From positions 1 through 64,000 of the forward strand of contig JAXGGA010002281.1 of NCBI GenBank assembly GCA_038373865.1: DNA of 64,000 nucleotides, given 5' to 3'. Shown one piece after another: positions 12,279 to 27,200 of the stretch (position 1 is its first letter; the number at the start of each line of letters is the position of its first letter). Source of the stretch: Uloborus plumipes (lineage: Eukaryota; Arthropoda; Arachnida; Araneae; Uloboridae). Below the pieces are notes generated by a model. That model was not told the origin of the DNA, searched no databases, and saw only the letters and a list, made by a program, of their open reading frames with translations. A program made the position numbers and the translations under genes.

Positions 12279-15200
12279 TCACAGTTCATGCTCTGCAACA
12301 CTCTGCCTCAAATATTCATCATATAGCTGCTTCTAAAAAAATAAAGAAACAAATAAATAATTCTGAATGTGTATTATCTAATCTATTAATGGATGAATAT
12401 CAGGAAAAGTGCCAATTCAAATGAATTTCGCAAGCACTTCCAAATAAAAACAAAAAAAAAAAAAATTTTTTTCATACAGCAAACTAATTTTCACATACAA
12501 TCCAAGACAAAATTTTCAGATGGTACTTTAATTTGTGACAATAAAACTTCTTAATTGCTTCAAAATCATGTCGGCAGCGTGTTACACACTCGAATCGCAA
12601 ATTTCAAAAAAAAAAAAAAAAATCCCGTGGATTGTAAAACAGTTATCATTAAAAGCTTAATAATCGTTAAAAGTATTGTTTTAGCAACTGTGTGTAGAGA
12701 GCGCTGGCTGTAGCCAGCCTTTGTAGTGGCAAGTTTGTTGCTCTAATGAAAGCGAATGCGTAATTGACATTGCTTTCATTTCTAAGGTAGCCCATGCAAT
12801 GCAGCTAGTTTTGCATAAAATATTTCAAATATTGAATGAATCACATTTTTCAGCAGTTGCATTCATAGGCCTTACTTAGCACACAGTTCAGTGATAAAAA
12901 ATTTTTTCAAAGGAAGACAACTTTGATTCGACTATCTTAAAATAAGAATTTTTATGCTTCTTAATTAAAAACTTGAATTTCATTGCCACTAAAAGAACAA
13001 AATTTCTCAATCGTACAAACAAAACAAATTGCACTCACTTTCCTATTCTTTATGACATTCTGCACATTTACAACGTACGTACAAACAAAACAAATTGCAC
13101 TCACTTTCTTATTCTTTATGACATTCTGCACATATTCTTTCTTTTCCAAAAGAGTTTGTTTTTGCTTCCTTGTAAGAGTTGGCTTCCACCTAAAAATAAA
13201 CAAAAAACATGCTTTAACCACATTAGAAAAATTGAATTATTGACAATTTGCAAAGAACAAGAAATATATCATTCACCTAATCTTAAAACTTGCGAGGAGT
13301 ATAAGAAGGGCAGATAGAACGAGGATAAAAATAATAACAAACACTTGACTATCTTCTGGGATAAATGACCAAATAACAAAGAATGGTTTCTGAAACGAAA
13401 ACAAGATTTTAAAATATGACAAGGTTTTTTATGAAACTATTTGAAATTTCTATAACTATTTTGTTGCATTTTCACAATTAAAATCTCAAAGCAAACTAAA
13501 GGTGTGTACTCATCTGGACATTTTTTACATCTGGCTAATTTCTTAAAAATGGCTTAAAGTCTGGCTTTTATATCAGAACTAACAAATTTAGAAACTTTCA
13601 GAGAATCTGATTCATTCAGTTTTATATCAGTAAGGGTGATTTTGCTTTGAAATTGTTTTCTGCTGAGAAATGTTGTTTAAAAAAAAAAAGATTATTTATT
13701 AACTGCCCTAGGAGGAGAATCTCTACAGTGTGAATATTTAAAAAAATTCTCTTCCACTCTGCTATTTATATCATTCACAAAATGTGTTGTTGAAGCTTAG
13801 AAAATACTGCTTTACCCTCATCATATCTGAGAGACTTTTAGTAACAGGGTTGCCACAGGCTACTTAAATGCTACTTTTTGATGCTTTTTTTTTTGTCTCT
13901 AGGCGACTTTGGAGACTTTTTTTGACCACAAACAGGCTAAAAAGCAACTTATTTTCACTGGAGCTACTTTTTTGGAGACTTCTTTTTTTTCCAAAGCAAG
14001 TTTTCATTCGAAAATCTTGATTTTTTTTGCCTTATTTGATTTTATTTATTCATTTGAAACCCATTATTTTTTATTGTTGTTTTTTTGTCACCTAAAAAAA
14101 AAGAACATTCCTTTGTCTTTTATTATGGACATATCCACTATTATTTTTTTAAATAGCCATCAGGGAGGGGCTTAGATTTCTTCACTACTTTAGCTTTTGG
14201 GTAAAAAGTGATTTACTTAATAGCCATAGCTACTGAGGAAGGGTGGTGGATCTATTTATTTGATATATATTGGGGAAAAATGGCTCAAAGTTTTAGTACA
14301 GATTGAAGGAACTAACTTACTTAAGACTTTCCTTAAAACTGAATTTTAATAATAAACAGCTGATTAAGTAAAACATTATTTTTTGGAACTTACAGACATC
14401 AAGCACGAGCTTCGCCCAAAATTCTACACTGTTAAAGATTTCAATAATTGTGCTTATCTTGTAATTTTAATTATTTTAGAATTTGACAAAATTCTTCAAA
14501 TTTGTAAGTTCTAAACTCTATTTTTAACACATCTTATAAGTGTCGCGAAATAAAAATTTTAAGAGTACTCCTTCAAATGCGCGTATATAGGGCCAGATTT
14601 TTTTTTCTCCATTTTTCATTTCAATACCCTTTTAACCTGTACTGTAACAAAAAACAACAGAATATAGAACATGAAAGCAAATTTTATTGACTTTATAGAT
14701 TTCACGAGAAATAGGTTTGGTAAAACCCTCCCCGAAACTAAGTTCTGGTTACGGCCCCTGTTCTGGAGCATTACATTATACTCATCCAAATTGCGAATCA
14801 TATCAGCACATAAAGTGCTGATATCAGTTCGACGCCAGAGTGAAATAAAAAAAAGCAGCAAGGTTAGCAAAGAAAATTAAACGATGTTAAAACCAAAAAA
14901 AAGTAAGCAAAAAAAAAAAAAAAGCTGAACTGAAAAGGGTTGTCAAGAAATCAGAGGAAAAAAATCAAATTAGTATCAAGTTTCTGGCAAAAGTACTGCT
15001 GTACTTTCAAGGTCCTTTTTAATGTTTAACTAGTTCTTGCAACAAAAGACCACGTATTTTGTACACTAATAATGTTGCTTTACTGCATCCTCGTAACAGT
15101 TACGGGCAGTATTTGTTTTATTTCTATTGATTTTTTATTGTATTCTCATCAAAATAGTTGAATAGAATTAACTAGTCATGGGGAGGGCACTCCCTTTTTT

Positions 15201-18200
15201 AATAAGTTTTGGCAAAAGTTTTTTTTTTTTTATAATTGCACATTCAGTTTAAATTCCTCAGCAAAAAAAAAAAAAAAAAGATGGGGACTTTTTACAAATG
15301 TTAAATTTTTAGCTGTCATTTATCTGATCACGAATACTGTTTTCTTGAAACTTTTTCAATTTTGGGGACTACTTTTTTTTTTTGCAACTTTTTTAATGAC
15401 TTTTTCCTGTGGCAACCCTGAGTAAACAAAACTATGATTTTAAAACACTGCATAAGAACCTAATTTCAAGACAGCTTTCCCAATGCTGACACAAATGATT
15501 AAGTGTGACAATTCAAGTTTTCAGAGATTTGTCTTGGGTATTACTGAGGAACAGATATAACTACTGTTATTTTGCATTACCCTTTATTTTTCTAAGCATT
15601 ATTTTTACACATTGTTGTCTTTAGTCTAATTGAGATTTTCAGGGACAACACTTAACCACATCCTTATGAAGAACTTTAGCTGACCTTATAATGAGGATTT
15701 TAAGAAACTATTCTTATGCAAATGAGAATTTTTAATGAAATTCCTCGTTATTTATTTAAGAGACTAGCTGCGTGGCTTGGCTCTGCCTGGTATACTTTGA
15801 GAATAAAATTTATGTCAAGTAGCGCGTGTCTATAAAAGCCCCGAATAGATTACAGTCGACATTTTGAGCAGTACGAAAAATTAATCAATCTCCAAAAAAG
15901 TTTCAAATCCCCACTACAGGAAAAGCAAAAGCAAGAATTTTATTTGTTTATGTTCAAGAACATAATGGCAACACCTTTTTATTACCAATAATTTATTTCA
16001 CGCTATTTAATTTCTTTCACGCTCGTGCAGACGATTTTTATAAATCCAATTTAAAATGGATATTTCCAAATTTTCAAATGCGCATATCTTTCTTCAGGGT
16101 GTATATATCGATTAGTGGTTTTGAAAACCTTTGGAAGGAAATTTTCCTAACAGGTATTTTTTGAGTTCTTTCGAATGAGACCACGATAAAGAAGAGCCAA
16201 TAAGTGTTTCGCTAGAAAGAGCCATTTTGAAGTCCTTTATTCAAAATTCTAGCGGATCAGTACTTTTTTCCCGCTCATAAACCACCATATGTTCCTTCCC
16301 GGGTGCCCAAATATCTCCCTGCCAAATTTCGTCCAGATCAGACGTAAACTGTGGATTTGTATAAGGTACATACATATATATATACATCCATATATATTCT
16401 TTGCTTTACTTATATGAATAATATTGCATGCATCATGTGACCTCACCTTTTCCCTCGATTAGGGAATTATACAATATTCAACATAGCTCATAGAACATTG
16501 GACTAATTAATTTGATTAAGATTCATTCTTTGGATAAAAAGGAATTAACTATTTTCACATTTCTTTATCCAAAATTTCAAGAGAGTTGTGTTGTCATTAC
16601 TTAGTTCTTAAACTATTTTCAGATAATTTTATGTGAGCAAAAACAGTAAACTAATAACATAATTTTAAAGATACATAACTAACTTACAAAATACAGTTGT
16701 AAAGCTTCTGTAAGAGTGGTGCCGATTGTATTGTGAAGGAACTGAACTGATGCACTACTAATGAGAATTCCAAGAACTAAAAAGATAGGCAAAGACAAAC
16801 CTAGTAAACCTATCACAATTCCTTTTCCACCAGACCTGATATTTTCAGATTTACTCCTCCTGTAGGAATATAAAGAAAGCGGGAAAAGTAAATACTTTAT
16901 ATGAAAAAACTACTACTCCAAAATATAGTAATTACTAATATAAGTGTTTTTTAATGTGAACGATAATAAAAATGCATTTATGTCTAGTATTAATGCATTT
17001 ATTTCTATATTGGAAAGTTCTATTTTCAAAAGATAACCACTCATTAAAATGTCTGTAGTATACTTTATAAATATATCCCTTAAAAATGATATCATGAAAG
17101 AGTATCTTCAAGTTTTAAAAATGAAATTTTGAAATACATTAAGAAAAAAATTTGGGATAGATAAAAAAAATTTAAATGCTTGTTCAAAAATCAGCATATT
17201 CTTTGTATGTTTCCACTTCTTCCAAAAAATATGTTAAACATGAAAGCTGATCAAGCTTATAATAAAATCAAGAGCTGATTTGAGCATATTCCTTTCATGA
17301 AAGGTTAAAACTTATTGCTACACGTTACAAAGCTCCTATCAAGTATAACCTTTCAAGAGGATAGAATTATCTAAACTTTATACATATGCAATAAATATAA
17401 AATGAAGATAGTCTGCATGTATGTACTTGTGGTTCGACATTGATGTTCAACATTAAAACTTTAGACGGTATGGATACATCAACCTAAGAACAATGTCTTT
17501 GTCAACCTTTGAAACATGGAACTTTTTAAGGTACATTCCTGCATAATAAACTTTAAAAAGTGTTTTACTGCTTGAACTATATTTACACCACTTAATTAAT
17601 TGTGAAGAGTTTTGAACTGATACAGGAAGGATAATTATAATAATAATTAAATATTAACGTTTCAAATTAAGTAACCAAAACACATAATTTATACATTTAA
17701 AATAAAAAAAATTGAGACGTCAATACACATTAATTGGAATAATTCTGTAGCATCTTTTAAACTTCTACCTGAATACCAAAAGTTGTTCAATAACTTTTGA
17801 ACCAGAACCAAGGGTTGAGCAAACCCTTGGTCCAGCACCCCCAGAGGTAACGATGCACACCACTAGTAAGTACTTTAAATTTATTTGACAGTTAAGCTAA
17901 GTGAGTACTAATTAGTAGCACAATTAACATTAATATAACTTATGATCATGCCATAACAAAACATACTAAAATAAATTTTTAACGATTAGGAGAAAATAAC
18001 CCTATAATTTACTTCGGATATTCAACAATAACTTTCGAAGTTAAGCACTAAAATTACATATGTCACCATGAAGATCTTTAAAACATAAAAAGTTCTTTTT
18101 GTCGATATTGTAAAATAATAAAAGGAAAACAGTTTTGCAACTTACTCATTATATTTTAGCTTATCTTCAATAGCATTTTCTATTTTTGTACAATCAGATT

Positions 18201-21200
18201 CCAAAGTATTAAGGGTATTTTGGACAGTCCTGTTAATAGTTTTTTCAATTTCTTTGCACACTTCTTCTATCTGATTGACACACCGTACAGGCTGTAAGAC
18301 CGTTTAACATCACAATATTAATATTAAAACTAGAAGCAAAAAATCTTACTATTGTACAAATCTACATAAAATTGAGGAAAAAATATTCAAACCTTATTGG
18401 GATTGGGTATATAAATTGTAGAGAGGTCAAATCCTGCTCTGTTTAATCCTGGCCTTTTGCACAGTTCTTGAACAATTTGCATTAACACTTTCTAAAAAAA
18501 AATCATAAATAAATAAAGAGAACTTCAACTACAATTGAAAGTTTGTATAAAATAATTATGAAATGAGGATTTCAGTTAATATCAGGACACCATAATATTT
18601 AACAATACAGATTACATCTGGAAATTTAATGATGTGCACAATGAAAAAAAAAGTTCATTCTGGGCAACATTTTTGATTTCAGAATCTTTTTTCATATGTA
18701 TACAACGTAATGAAAATCAGTAACTTGTCACATCTGAAATAACTTTAGTATAAAAAACTAAAATACTGAAAGGTTCCAAAGTAAAATTTTAATAGTCATT
18801 TCCATTGTAGATACAGACTTCCAGAAAATAATTATTCTCACATAAATTAAGATTTTGAATTTCTTCAAATATGGCAAAAACAATAAAGACGGTAGATACG
18901 CAAATCTTATCTATAGAATGAGAATTGAGCTCATTTTTTTTAGTGTTTATTAACAGTGAAGAACAGAATCAAGGCTTTTCTTTTATGAAGAAATTCGGAT
19001 ATTTATTGAATTCTTTGCATATGCAATGAATTCATTGTGATAAGTAAATGCTTTTCTTCAAAATGATAACGGCTGTTTAAAAGTGGCAGCTTGTACAACA
19101 TACTTTTTTTTTTTTTTTGGCTTTCTGATTTTTTCAAATTTATCATTCATTATTTCCAACTTGTTTCATTACTGTTCTATTGTGCATAGGTTATAAAGCT
19201 TAATGAAGCTGAAAAGAAAATGAATTAAATAGAGAATTCGGCACTTAACTACAACATGACATTTAGAAGCTTAAAGACTAAACCATTGCAGAAGTTGATT
19301 TAGAGAATTTCAAATTAAGTTTTTGACAAAAACACTTTTTAAAATAGGATTTCTATAGCAGATGCAAAAAAGATCACACTGTTTAAAATGTGAGCATCAG
19401 AATATCAAAGGGGTAAATAGATAATTGAAATTCCAAAAGTAAAATAATTTTAGTCCCACAAATAAATAAAAAGCTAGGATGATATACATTGTTGACATAA
19501 CACCTTTATGATCATCAAAAATTTTGAGGAATTAAAAATCATAAAAAGTTTCTCTTGATTTTTGTTTTCTTTTGCATTTTAAAACTTCCTATTTCAAAAT
19601 TTCTTGGTTTAATGGTAACCTTGAATAACCGAGAGCAAGCAAATTTCATGAATAGTTCATGTTAATGTTATTAGAAAAAAGACTAAAATGGAATTCAAAG
19701 AAGTATAAGACATTTTATCTTTCTTTTTACAAAAAATTTGTAGCATTCGAATTACAGGACACAGAGAAAGAAAAAATGTGGTCCCACTTACTTGTCTATC
19801 TGTTTCATTTCCGGCTTCATCTGCTTTACTTAGAAATAATTTTATTTTGTCTCCATGCTTAGCACTAAGAGATTCAACAACATTCAAAGTTCTCTTACGT
19901 AAAGCTTGCCCAATTGGATCAAAAAATACAAAAATAAGGTCTGAGATATTACCTGTTAAAAAATAAGAATATTAGTTTGTCAGGAAAATAAATATATCAA
20001 TTAAAGACAAATATATTAATTCAAAGCTGCTATCAACACTAAACTAATACTGGCTATCTACACATAAGAACTACATATAAGAAATTTTATGATTATAGTA
20101 ATTAAGATACTAAGATTTGTACTAACAAAATAAACTAAATTGTTGATTAACTTATTTAACAAATAAATATTGAAATAGTGAAAAATATTGGTTGATGTTA
20201 ACTACATTGACAAGTGAATTAAGGTACTGAAAATTAAATTACAAAAACTGATATTGAACACAGACCAGGAAAAAATGTTTGTTTTAAAGTATTTTTTTCC
20301 CACACAACTAATGTTTTTTACAAATAACAAATCTTTAAATAAAATGAAAAACTTTGGCTGAAACAGGCAATAGAACAATTTTATTTGATTAAAAAAAAAT
20401 AATGTGATTTTATGTTAAAAATTATAGTTGAAAATTTAAACTTTTTAATATTGGGTCAAAGCATTCATTTAATTGCTCTTTGAAATTTGTATGAAATTCT
20501 AGTCTAAACATTTTTGTTTGACTTTATTGTAAATTCTTTTTGATTTTACAAAGCTGCTATCATAAATTAATTTAGCGAGTCTTACATGGCTTCACAAAAA
20601 TAGTAACTCAAGGCATTTAACATTGAATTAAAAATTTATTTTTTTAAATTATTTTTTTGATAATTTGAACTCGCAAAATCAGGAAGATGCAAAATCAGAA
20701 AACATAGAAAACGGAAGGAGGTGGAGGCAGATAATACTTTCTGTCATCAGCATTAATACCATTCAAACAGCTTTATAATGTTATTTTTTTATCTTTGATT
20801 TTTTTTTTGCACAATATATTGTTTTCACACTTAATAATACACTAAATACTGAGATTGGTTTAAAATTATACCAAGAAATAGAAATCTAATCTACATTTTA
20901 GAGATTACCGTTGAAATCGTAACAAGAGAATTTTGTTATAGATGTAAAATACACATTTCATTGTAAGGATAGTGTAAACAAAGGAAAACTGTTGAAGGGG
21001 AGAAAGGTCTCTTTTTACAACAGAACATGTTTTCCTTTTGGAGATATGCATGTAATTGATCATTAATTACAATATTTATGAGGTTCTTGTGCTATGAAAC
21101 AAACACTCAATAAAGCAAAAATGAATTGAAGTACTAAAACACAAAAGCTATTTTCACCTAAAAATTTGATGGCTTTATCAACATCAAAAGGATAATTCAT

Positions 21201-24200
21201 CTCTCCATCAACTAAACCAGGTGTATCGATGAATGTCACCAAACTGAATTTCTTCTGCTTTGATGTCGATATCTCGGTGCTAATGTAATCAATAAGGCCT
21301 AAAATTAAAAGCAAAACATTGGAGAAAGAAGATTTACTACAATGTTGAAAACTTCATTTGTTGAACCATAACCTAGGAGATTACATCAAGTTCCTCTGTA
21401 TTTAAAAAATGACTACAATTGATAATTTGAAGGATACACAGAATTAAAAGCAGAAAACAATCACAATGCATCACAAGATAGCAGATACACTTGAATGGGC
21501 AGTATTAATAAGTTGCACTTAATACAAACTTCATGCAAGCATCATTATTTTTTTATTATTAAGCTGTAACACTAATTATTATAGTTAACCTGTTTCAGTA
21601 CAATAAATACAATGTGCACTTTTAAATGTCTAGAATTTTAGAAGTAAGCAACAACTATAGTCTCTCGCTAAATTAATCTAAAACTGAAAAACTCTCAATC
21701 CACACAAGCGTTTTCAAAGATCATAAGAGATCAGTTCGCTAATTTATCAATTTTTTGCAGAAATTTTGAACAATCAATCAAATGCAATTTCCTCTTTTAT
21801 GTAACAGCAACATTTGGAAAAACGTCATTTTTTTTAAAAATATATATTGCTGAAATTGTGCATAAAACTGAAATAAATTTCTAAACTAAGCTTTCACAGT
21901 CATGTTAATATTTCTTTCCAGTAGAAGACTAATTTTGTCCTAAATTTTGTTGAAATGCATTAGGTGCTATTGAATTAAACATTATGCAATTTTAAATTTT
22001 TAGACATTGAATTTTAAATATAATTTTTCAATCTTCATCATACTTTACACATATATATAAAAAAATAAAATATTTTTAAAAATATTTTTTCAAAATTTAA
22101 AAATGACATAACAATAATGAGCAACGTCAGGAGTGATTGTGATCAGAGTTAAAATATCCTGAAAATTGTCAAAGTAAAATTTTATATATTACTCATTTTC
22201 CCCTTAGTTTTGAGAGCAAAAAAGGAAGTGCCTCATCACTAGCTTATGTACATTTTTCCTGAAAGTTAATGATAAACAACAAATAAAGTAGCACAATTGC
22301 TCCAAGTACAGTATAAATCCCAAGCATGAATAATGAGGCTCGATTTGCGAAAGATAGCGAATACTCTGAAAATTTTCTCCTTAACACAATCATTCCTGCT
22401 ACATGTATGCATTATGTGTGTTTTACATCTCAGTTTTATGATGATAAGAGATGAATTTTAGTCTTGTGCATTTTGGGTAACACTTGAAAAGCAGCACCAA
22501 GCTCCAAAATAACCGTCCTTGGGTAGAAACACAGCAGAAAGAACAGCCCTTCACTGGGCAGCTGGCATTTAAACTCAGCTAGCAGCCCGATGATGGACTG
22601 CTCCACCTGCATGATTCAAAAACTGGAAGTGGTATCCAAATTCAGGGCAGAAATTTTCTAATCTGAAAGTAAAAGTTGCACAGCATTCATGTTACATCGC
22701 AAATCAAAATTGAAAGAACCGGTAACACCTAAATTCTAAACTTTAGTCAAAAATAAATCACACACATATATGAAGTACAAAACACATTCAACTTCTTAAT
22801 CAAAAGTTATTTTAACATGCTCAAAATTTTTTAGGATTGCTGAAAGCGCCACAAGTCTTAATTTTCAAAAAAGAAATTCGTTAAGCCATTTGTTCTTGAA
22901 AAATGGATTAATAGATAAAACTTGGTACAAATGCTTTTACAGTTTTTGGAGCACAAGGTTTTGAATGGAATTATACCAGTGGTACAATAATGGTGAGAAT
23001 CAAATCTCTCCCCCTGAGCGCATCTTAGTGTTTGCAAACTAGGAAAGTAGAATAGCAGTCAGGTTGTCTACTGTTGAACTATACATGGGGGTACTGTACC
23101 AAGGGTTTTCTCGGCACCTAGTGTAGATTAAAAAAAACACAGTGCTCTTCAGGGCCCCCATTCAACCAGTTAAACCACGTGTTGTGGTAGGTATGAAAGA
23201 CCCTGAGGTGAAATGAAATGCTGAGCTATACAAATCAACGTAACATGAATTATGTCATTATACACTATGTGTGAAATGGATGTGACCATAATATAAGTTA
23301 TAACATTTCAAGGAATTAATATGCGAAAATAAGATAATATTGAACAAGTGACTGCATTAGATTAAAGTAGCTCATCATACCTGGAATTTTAAATTACATA
23401 GGAATAGCATAAATAGCATGGGCAATATAAATGTATGTATTGAAAGAGTAATATGGATGTGCATTTCAAATGATCTACTCATAATTAATTACCTTTAATT
23501 TCACAAAGTGGTTTGAAATGTGGATACAAGTGTAAAGTTGCATTTCCCTGAAAAGAAAAATAGCAGTTATTTAAAGAAAATATTACATCTAAAAAGGGGG
23601 AATATGTATACTTATATATAGTCAAACGGGTTTTACATTGCCCTTTTTGTGCTTTATCTCGCTTCCAACGTCATTTTCTGCTGGTCCCAGAAATCGATAA
23701 TGTTAAAATATTACGGATTTCACGTTTAGTTTTCAAAAAAGTCAGCTAAATACGTTTTTCTACAAACAGGTAAAAACTATTATCATCCACAAGACTTACA
23801 CTATTTTTTTTATTTTTTAAAGATTTTTTTTTCACAATAAATTAATGTCATAGCTGTTTAAAGCTGCTCTGGCATTCTTTTTTGTTCTGTTTTTGGTTGT
23901 AAATAAGAGGGACTTTCTGAGATTCTCCAATCTGATCTCTCTTTACAGCAACTTAGAATCAAAGTTGCTGACTCTTCTTGGAATTCTCCCAGAAGCCAAT
24001 GTTGCATGCATTGTCGATCCACATCATGTATCCTCTCAATATAAGATTCAATACCCGATGATAGTAATAAAACAATAAGGAAAAAGATAAAGTATTGGAG
24101 GGTGTCCCCACAGCTGATTAAGCAATTCAAAGCATAAAAACTTTAAAAAATCTTTTTTTTTTCACGAATTCTTTCTTGCCAACCAAGAACCCTGATTTTA

Positions 24201-27200
24201 CGTTTTCCTGCTTGGTACGTTCTTTTATCACGGGTCTGACTAAAAACATAACATTGGAGTTCCACTGCTTGTTTATGTATGCACACCTAATCTTATAATA
24301 GCAAGTAAGTCACAGGAAAACGGTGTACTGTAGTAAAATACACTCAGGCACATTGAAAATAGCGACCCAAGAAGAAAGCATCGGATTGAAATGAAATTTA
24401 ATACACATAATGATACAGATGAGAGGTTCACTTGATCTCAAAATCAAGACAATTGAACGAATACAGGGTGTGCAAGGACACACATACAGAGCAACTTCAA
24501 TAGCGCGTTGGACCACCTCTAGCTAAAATTCATGCTGCCATACGGCCCGGCATTGAGTTGATTAGACGCCTGATGTTGTCCTGAGGCAGATGGGCCCACA
24601 AATTTGTAACAGCCAACTCCAAATCACGCACAGAGTGACACGACGGCATCTGACGTTTTACCTGATCCCACACATGCTCTAAAGGGGATAAGTCGGGGGA
24701 GCGGGCCGGCCATGGAAGAGTCTGAAAATGACGTAGGAAGTCTTGAGCAACTCTTGCTGTATGCGGACGAGCATTATCTTGCTGGAAAATTGCCCCTGGG
24801 AGACCATTTAGGAAAGGTCCTACATGGGGTCGAAGAATATTATCAACGTACCGTTGGCCGGTTAAGTTTCCACGCATCACAATTAGATTGGACCGGCTAT
24901 CATAGGATATGGCCCCCCAGACCATTACACCAGCTGTGCGGGCAATGTGACGTAGAACAGTGTGGGAGGAATTGTACCGCTCAGCTGGGCGCCTCCACAC
25001 CGGTATACGGTTATCATCAGTCCCTAAAACAAACCTAGACTCATTACTAAACACAACTTTTTGCCAATCTGTGATATTCCTCAATTGATATAGCCTTATG
25101 CCGGTGTGGAGGCGCCCAGCTGAGCGGTACAATTCCTCCCACGCTGTTCTACGTCACATTGCCCGCACAGCTGGTGTAATGGTCTGGGGGGCCATATCCT
25201 ATGATAGCCGGTCCAATCTAATTGTGATGCGTGGAAACTTAACCGGCCAACGGTACGTTGATAACATTCTTCGACCCCATGTAGGACCTTTCCTAAATGG
25301 TCTCCCAGGGGCAATTTTCCAGCAAGATAATGCTCGTCCGCATACAGCAAGAGTTGCTCAAGACTTCCTACGTCATTTTCAGACTCTTCCATGGCCGGCC
25401 CGCTCCCCCGACTTATCCCCTATAGAGTATGTGTGGGATCAGCTAAAACGTCAGATGCCATCGTGTCACTCTGTGAGTGATTTGGAGTTGGCTGTTACAA
25501 ATTTGTGGGCCCGTCTGCCTCAGGACAACATCAGGCGTCTAATCAACTCAATGCCGGGCCGTATGGCGGCATGAATTGCAGCTAGAGGTGGTCCAACGCG
25601 CTATTGAAGTTGCTCTGTATGTGTGTCCTTGCACACCCTGTATTCGTTCAATTGTCTTGATTTTGAGATCAAGTGAACCTCTCATCTGTATCATTATGTG
25701 TATTAAATTTCATTTCAATCCGACGATTTCTTCTTGGGTCGCTATTTTCAATGTGCCTGAGTGTACTAAACGCGGAGGAGGATTTAAAGCATATGTTATG
25801 GTATAAAGCAGTGATAAACCGCCCCTAAGATCCCTTGATTAGGGGCGGTTATGTTTTTCTACACTGCTTTATACCCGAGCTCTGCCTTAAAATTATGAGT
25901 TGTACCATTCCCATGCGCGATCGCTCACTGGTATTCTAATTTCACATTAGCTACCTGTTTTTTCGGCTCTCTTTGCTCTATAAGAAGATTTTTGCCTCCA
26001 ACTCGTTTACTATTGTATACTATGCAGAAGAGGGCATAATAAACCCGAAACTGCAGTCCATGGATCAAAATGAACGAGTTGGCGGTGTAGTGTATTGCAT
26101 ATGTTAAGGATTTAAAAAAACAAAAAAGCTCGTTGCAATTTGTGCTTTTTTTCCTACCTACCACTGTATCTGCCTATTGCCTTCTTTCTAATGTATGATA
26201 AATATTAGTTTAAGTTTTATTAGTTTTGCATATAATTTTAAGACATGCCTTCAATTTCTTTGCCATTTTTTGTTTTTTATTTAACAAATAGGTCTTAGAT
26301 TTGCGTTAATATGGTAGAGTACACCCTCATTAATCCCGAACCTATTAAAACGAATTTTGCTTAATCCGGATAGCCTTTTAGATGTACATACTGAATTCAT
26401 AAAAGGCTAGTTAATACAATAATGTCCTTTTGCAGGCCATGTTTTGTAGTTTTGTGTGCTCTTTTTTTTTTTTTTTTTTTTTTGTAATCTTCTCTAAGCA
26501 GTTTCCCTCTTGAATTTCAACATTGAAAAGTATTAAATGTAATATGGAGGGAAGAGACAAAAAATATGCATTCAAGAAGCATTACTTTCATCACATCAAG
26601 CTTAGTTAAGTATACACCCATCGATTCTTTTGAGTTATTAAAAAAGATTGATAACTTCATAGGCATCCAAAGAAGTGAAAAGGAGCTCACATCAGATTTT
26701 TTTTCCAATAAACAAAAGTACTTCAATTTACTTTTGATATTGAACTAATAAAAACTTAAAATTCAAATTTTTCAGAAAAAAGATTTAAATATTGGCAGCA
26801 ATAAATAAAATGAGAGTTAGAAATAGTTAGCCCTTGTTAATAACAGTGCACATCAGCTTCATGTGCATTATTACTAGAAAATATGTATAAGATGCAATCC
26901 CATGTAAGGTACAAAATTCTTTTAATCCCTTGATTTGTACCTTTAACAAAGCTGAAGACAAGAAATGTCACACCTGCCATACAAAGTACAAAAAAGAGGC
27001 TTTCAAAAAAAAAAAAACTTACAGTCAAAGTTTCTCTTTTTCTTCCACTTGTAATAAAAGTAAATCCCTGAGTTTCGATTGCTACTCCAGTTTTTAATAT
27101 ATGCTCTTCAATATACCTAAAATATATAAGCATGTTAAAAGGTGTGCGTCTGTTTACAAAAAATAGAAAGAAATAATAAAGTTCACTTCTGCAATATACA

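Larger units (their letters stand above)
24341..25763. mobile_element. Palindromic Tc1-like transposon with two 663-bp arms
   Basis: The ends are inverted (CACTCAGGCACATTG at the left, CAATGTGCCTGAGTG at the right) and flanked by TA at 24339-24340 and 25764-25765. The left arm 24341-25003 and the right arm 25101-25763 are near-perfect reverse complements of identical length, separated by a 97-bp unique core. Each arm encodes the C-terminal part of a Tc1-type transposase. Only the left half plus core reads further upstream, and neither side has the N-terminal DNA-binding part. The element sits in the GTPase intron 23548-27022. Confidence 0.9.

Noticed and set aside
12973..13317. Plus-strand ORFs of 86-114 codons
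   Set aside because: They are antisense shadows of the GTPase exons and the 66-bp duplication.
22480..23220. GC-richer islands in a GTPase intron that might hide an exon or SINE
   Set aside because: No open frame with splice borders in phase, no paired termini and no A/B boxes were found.
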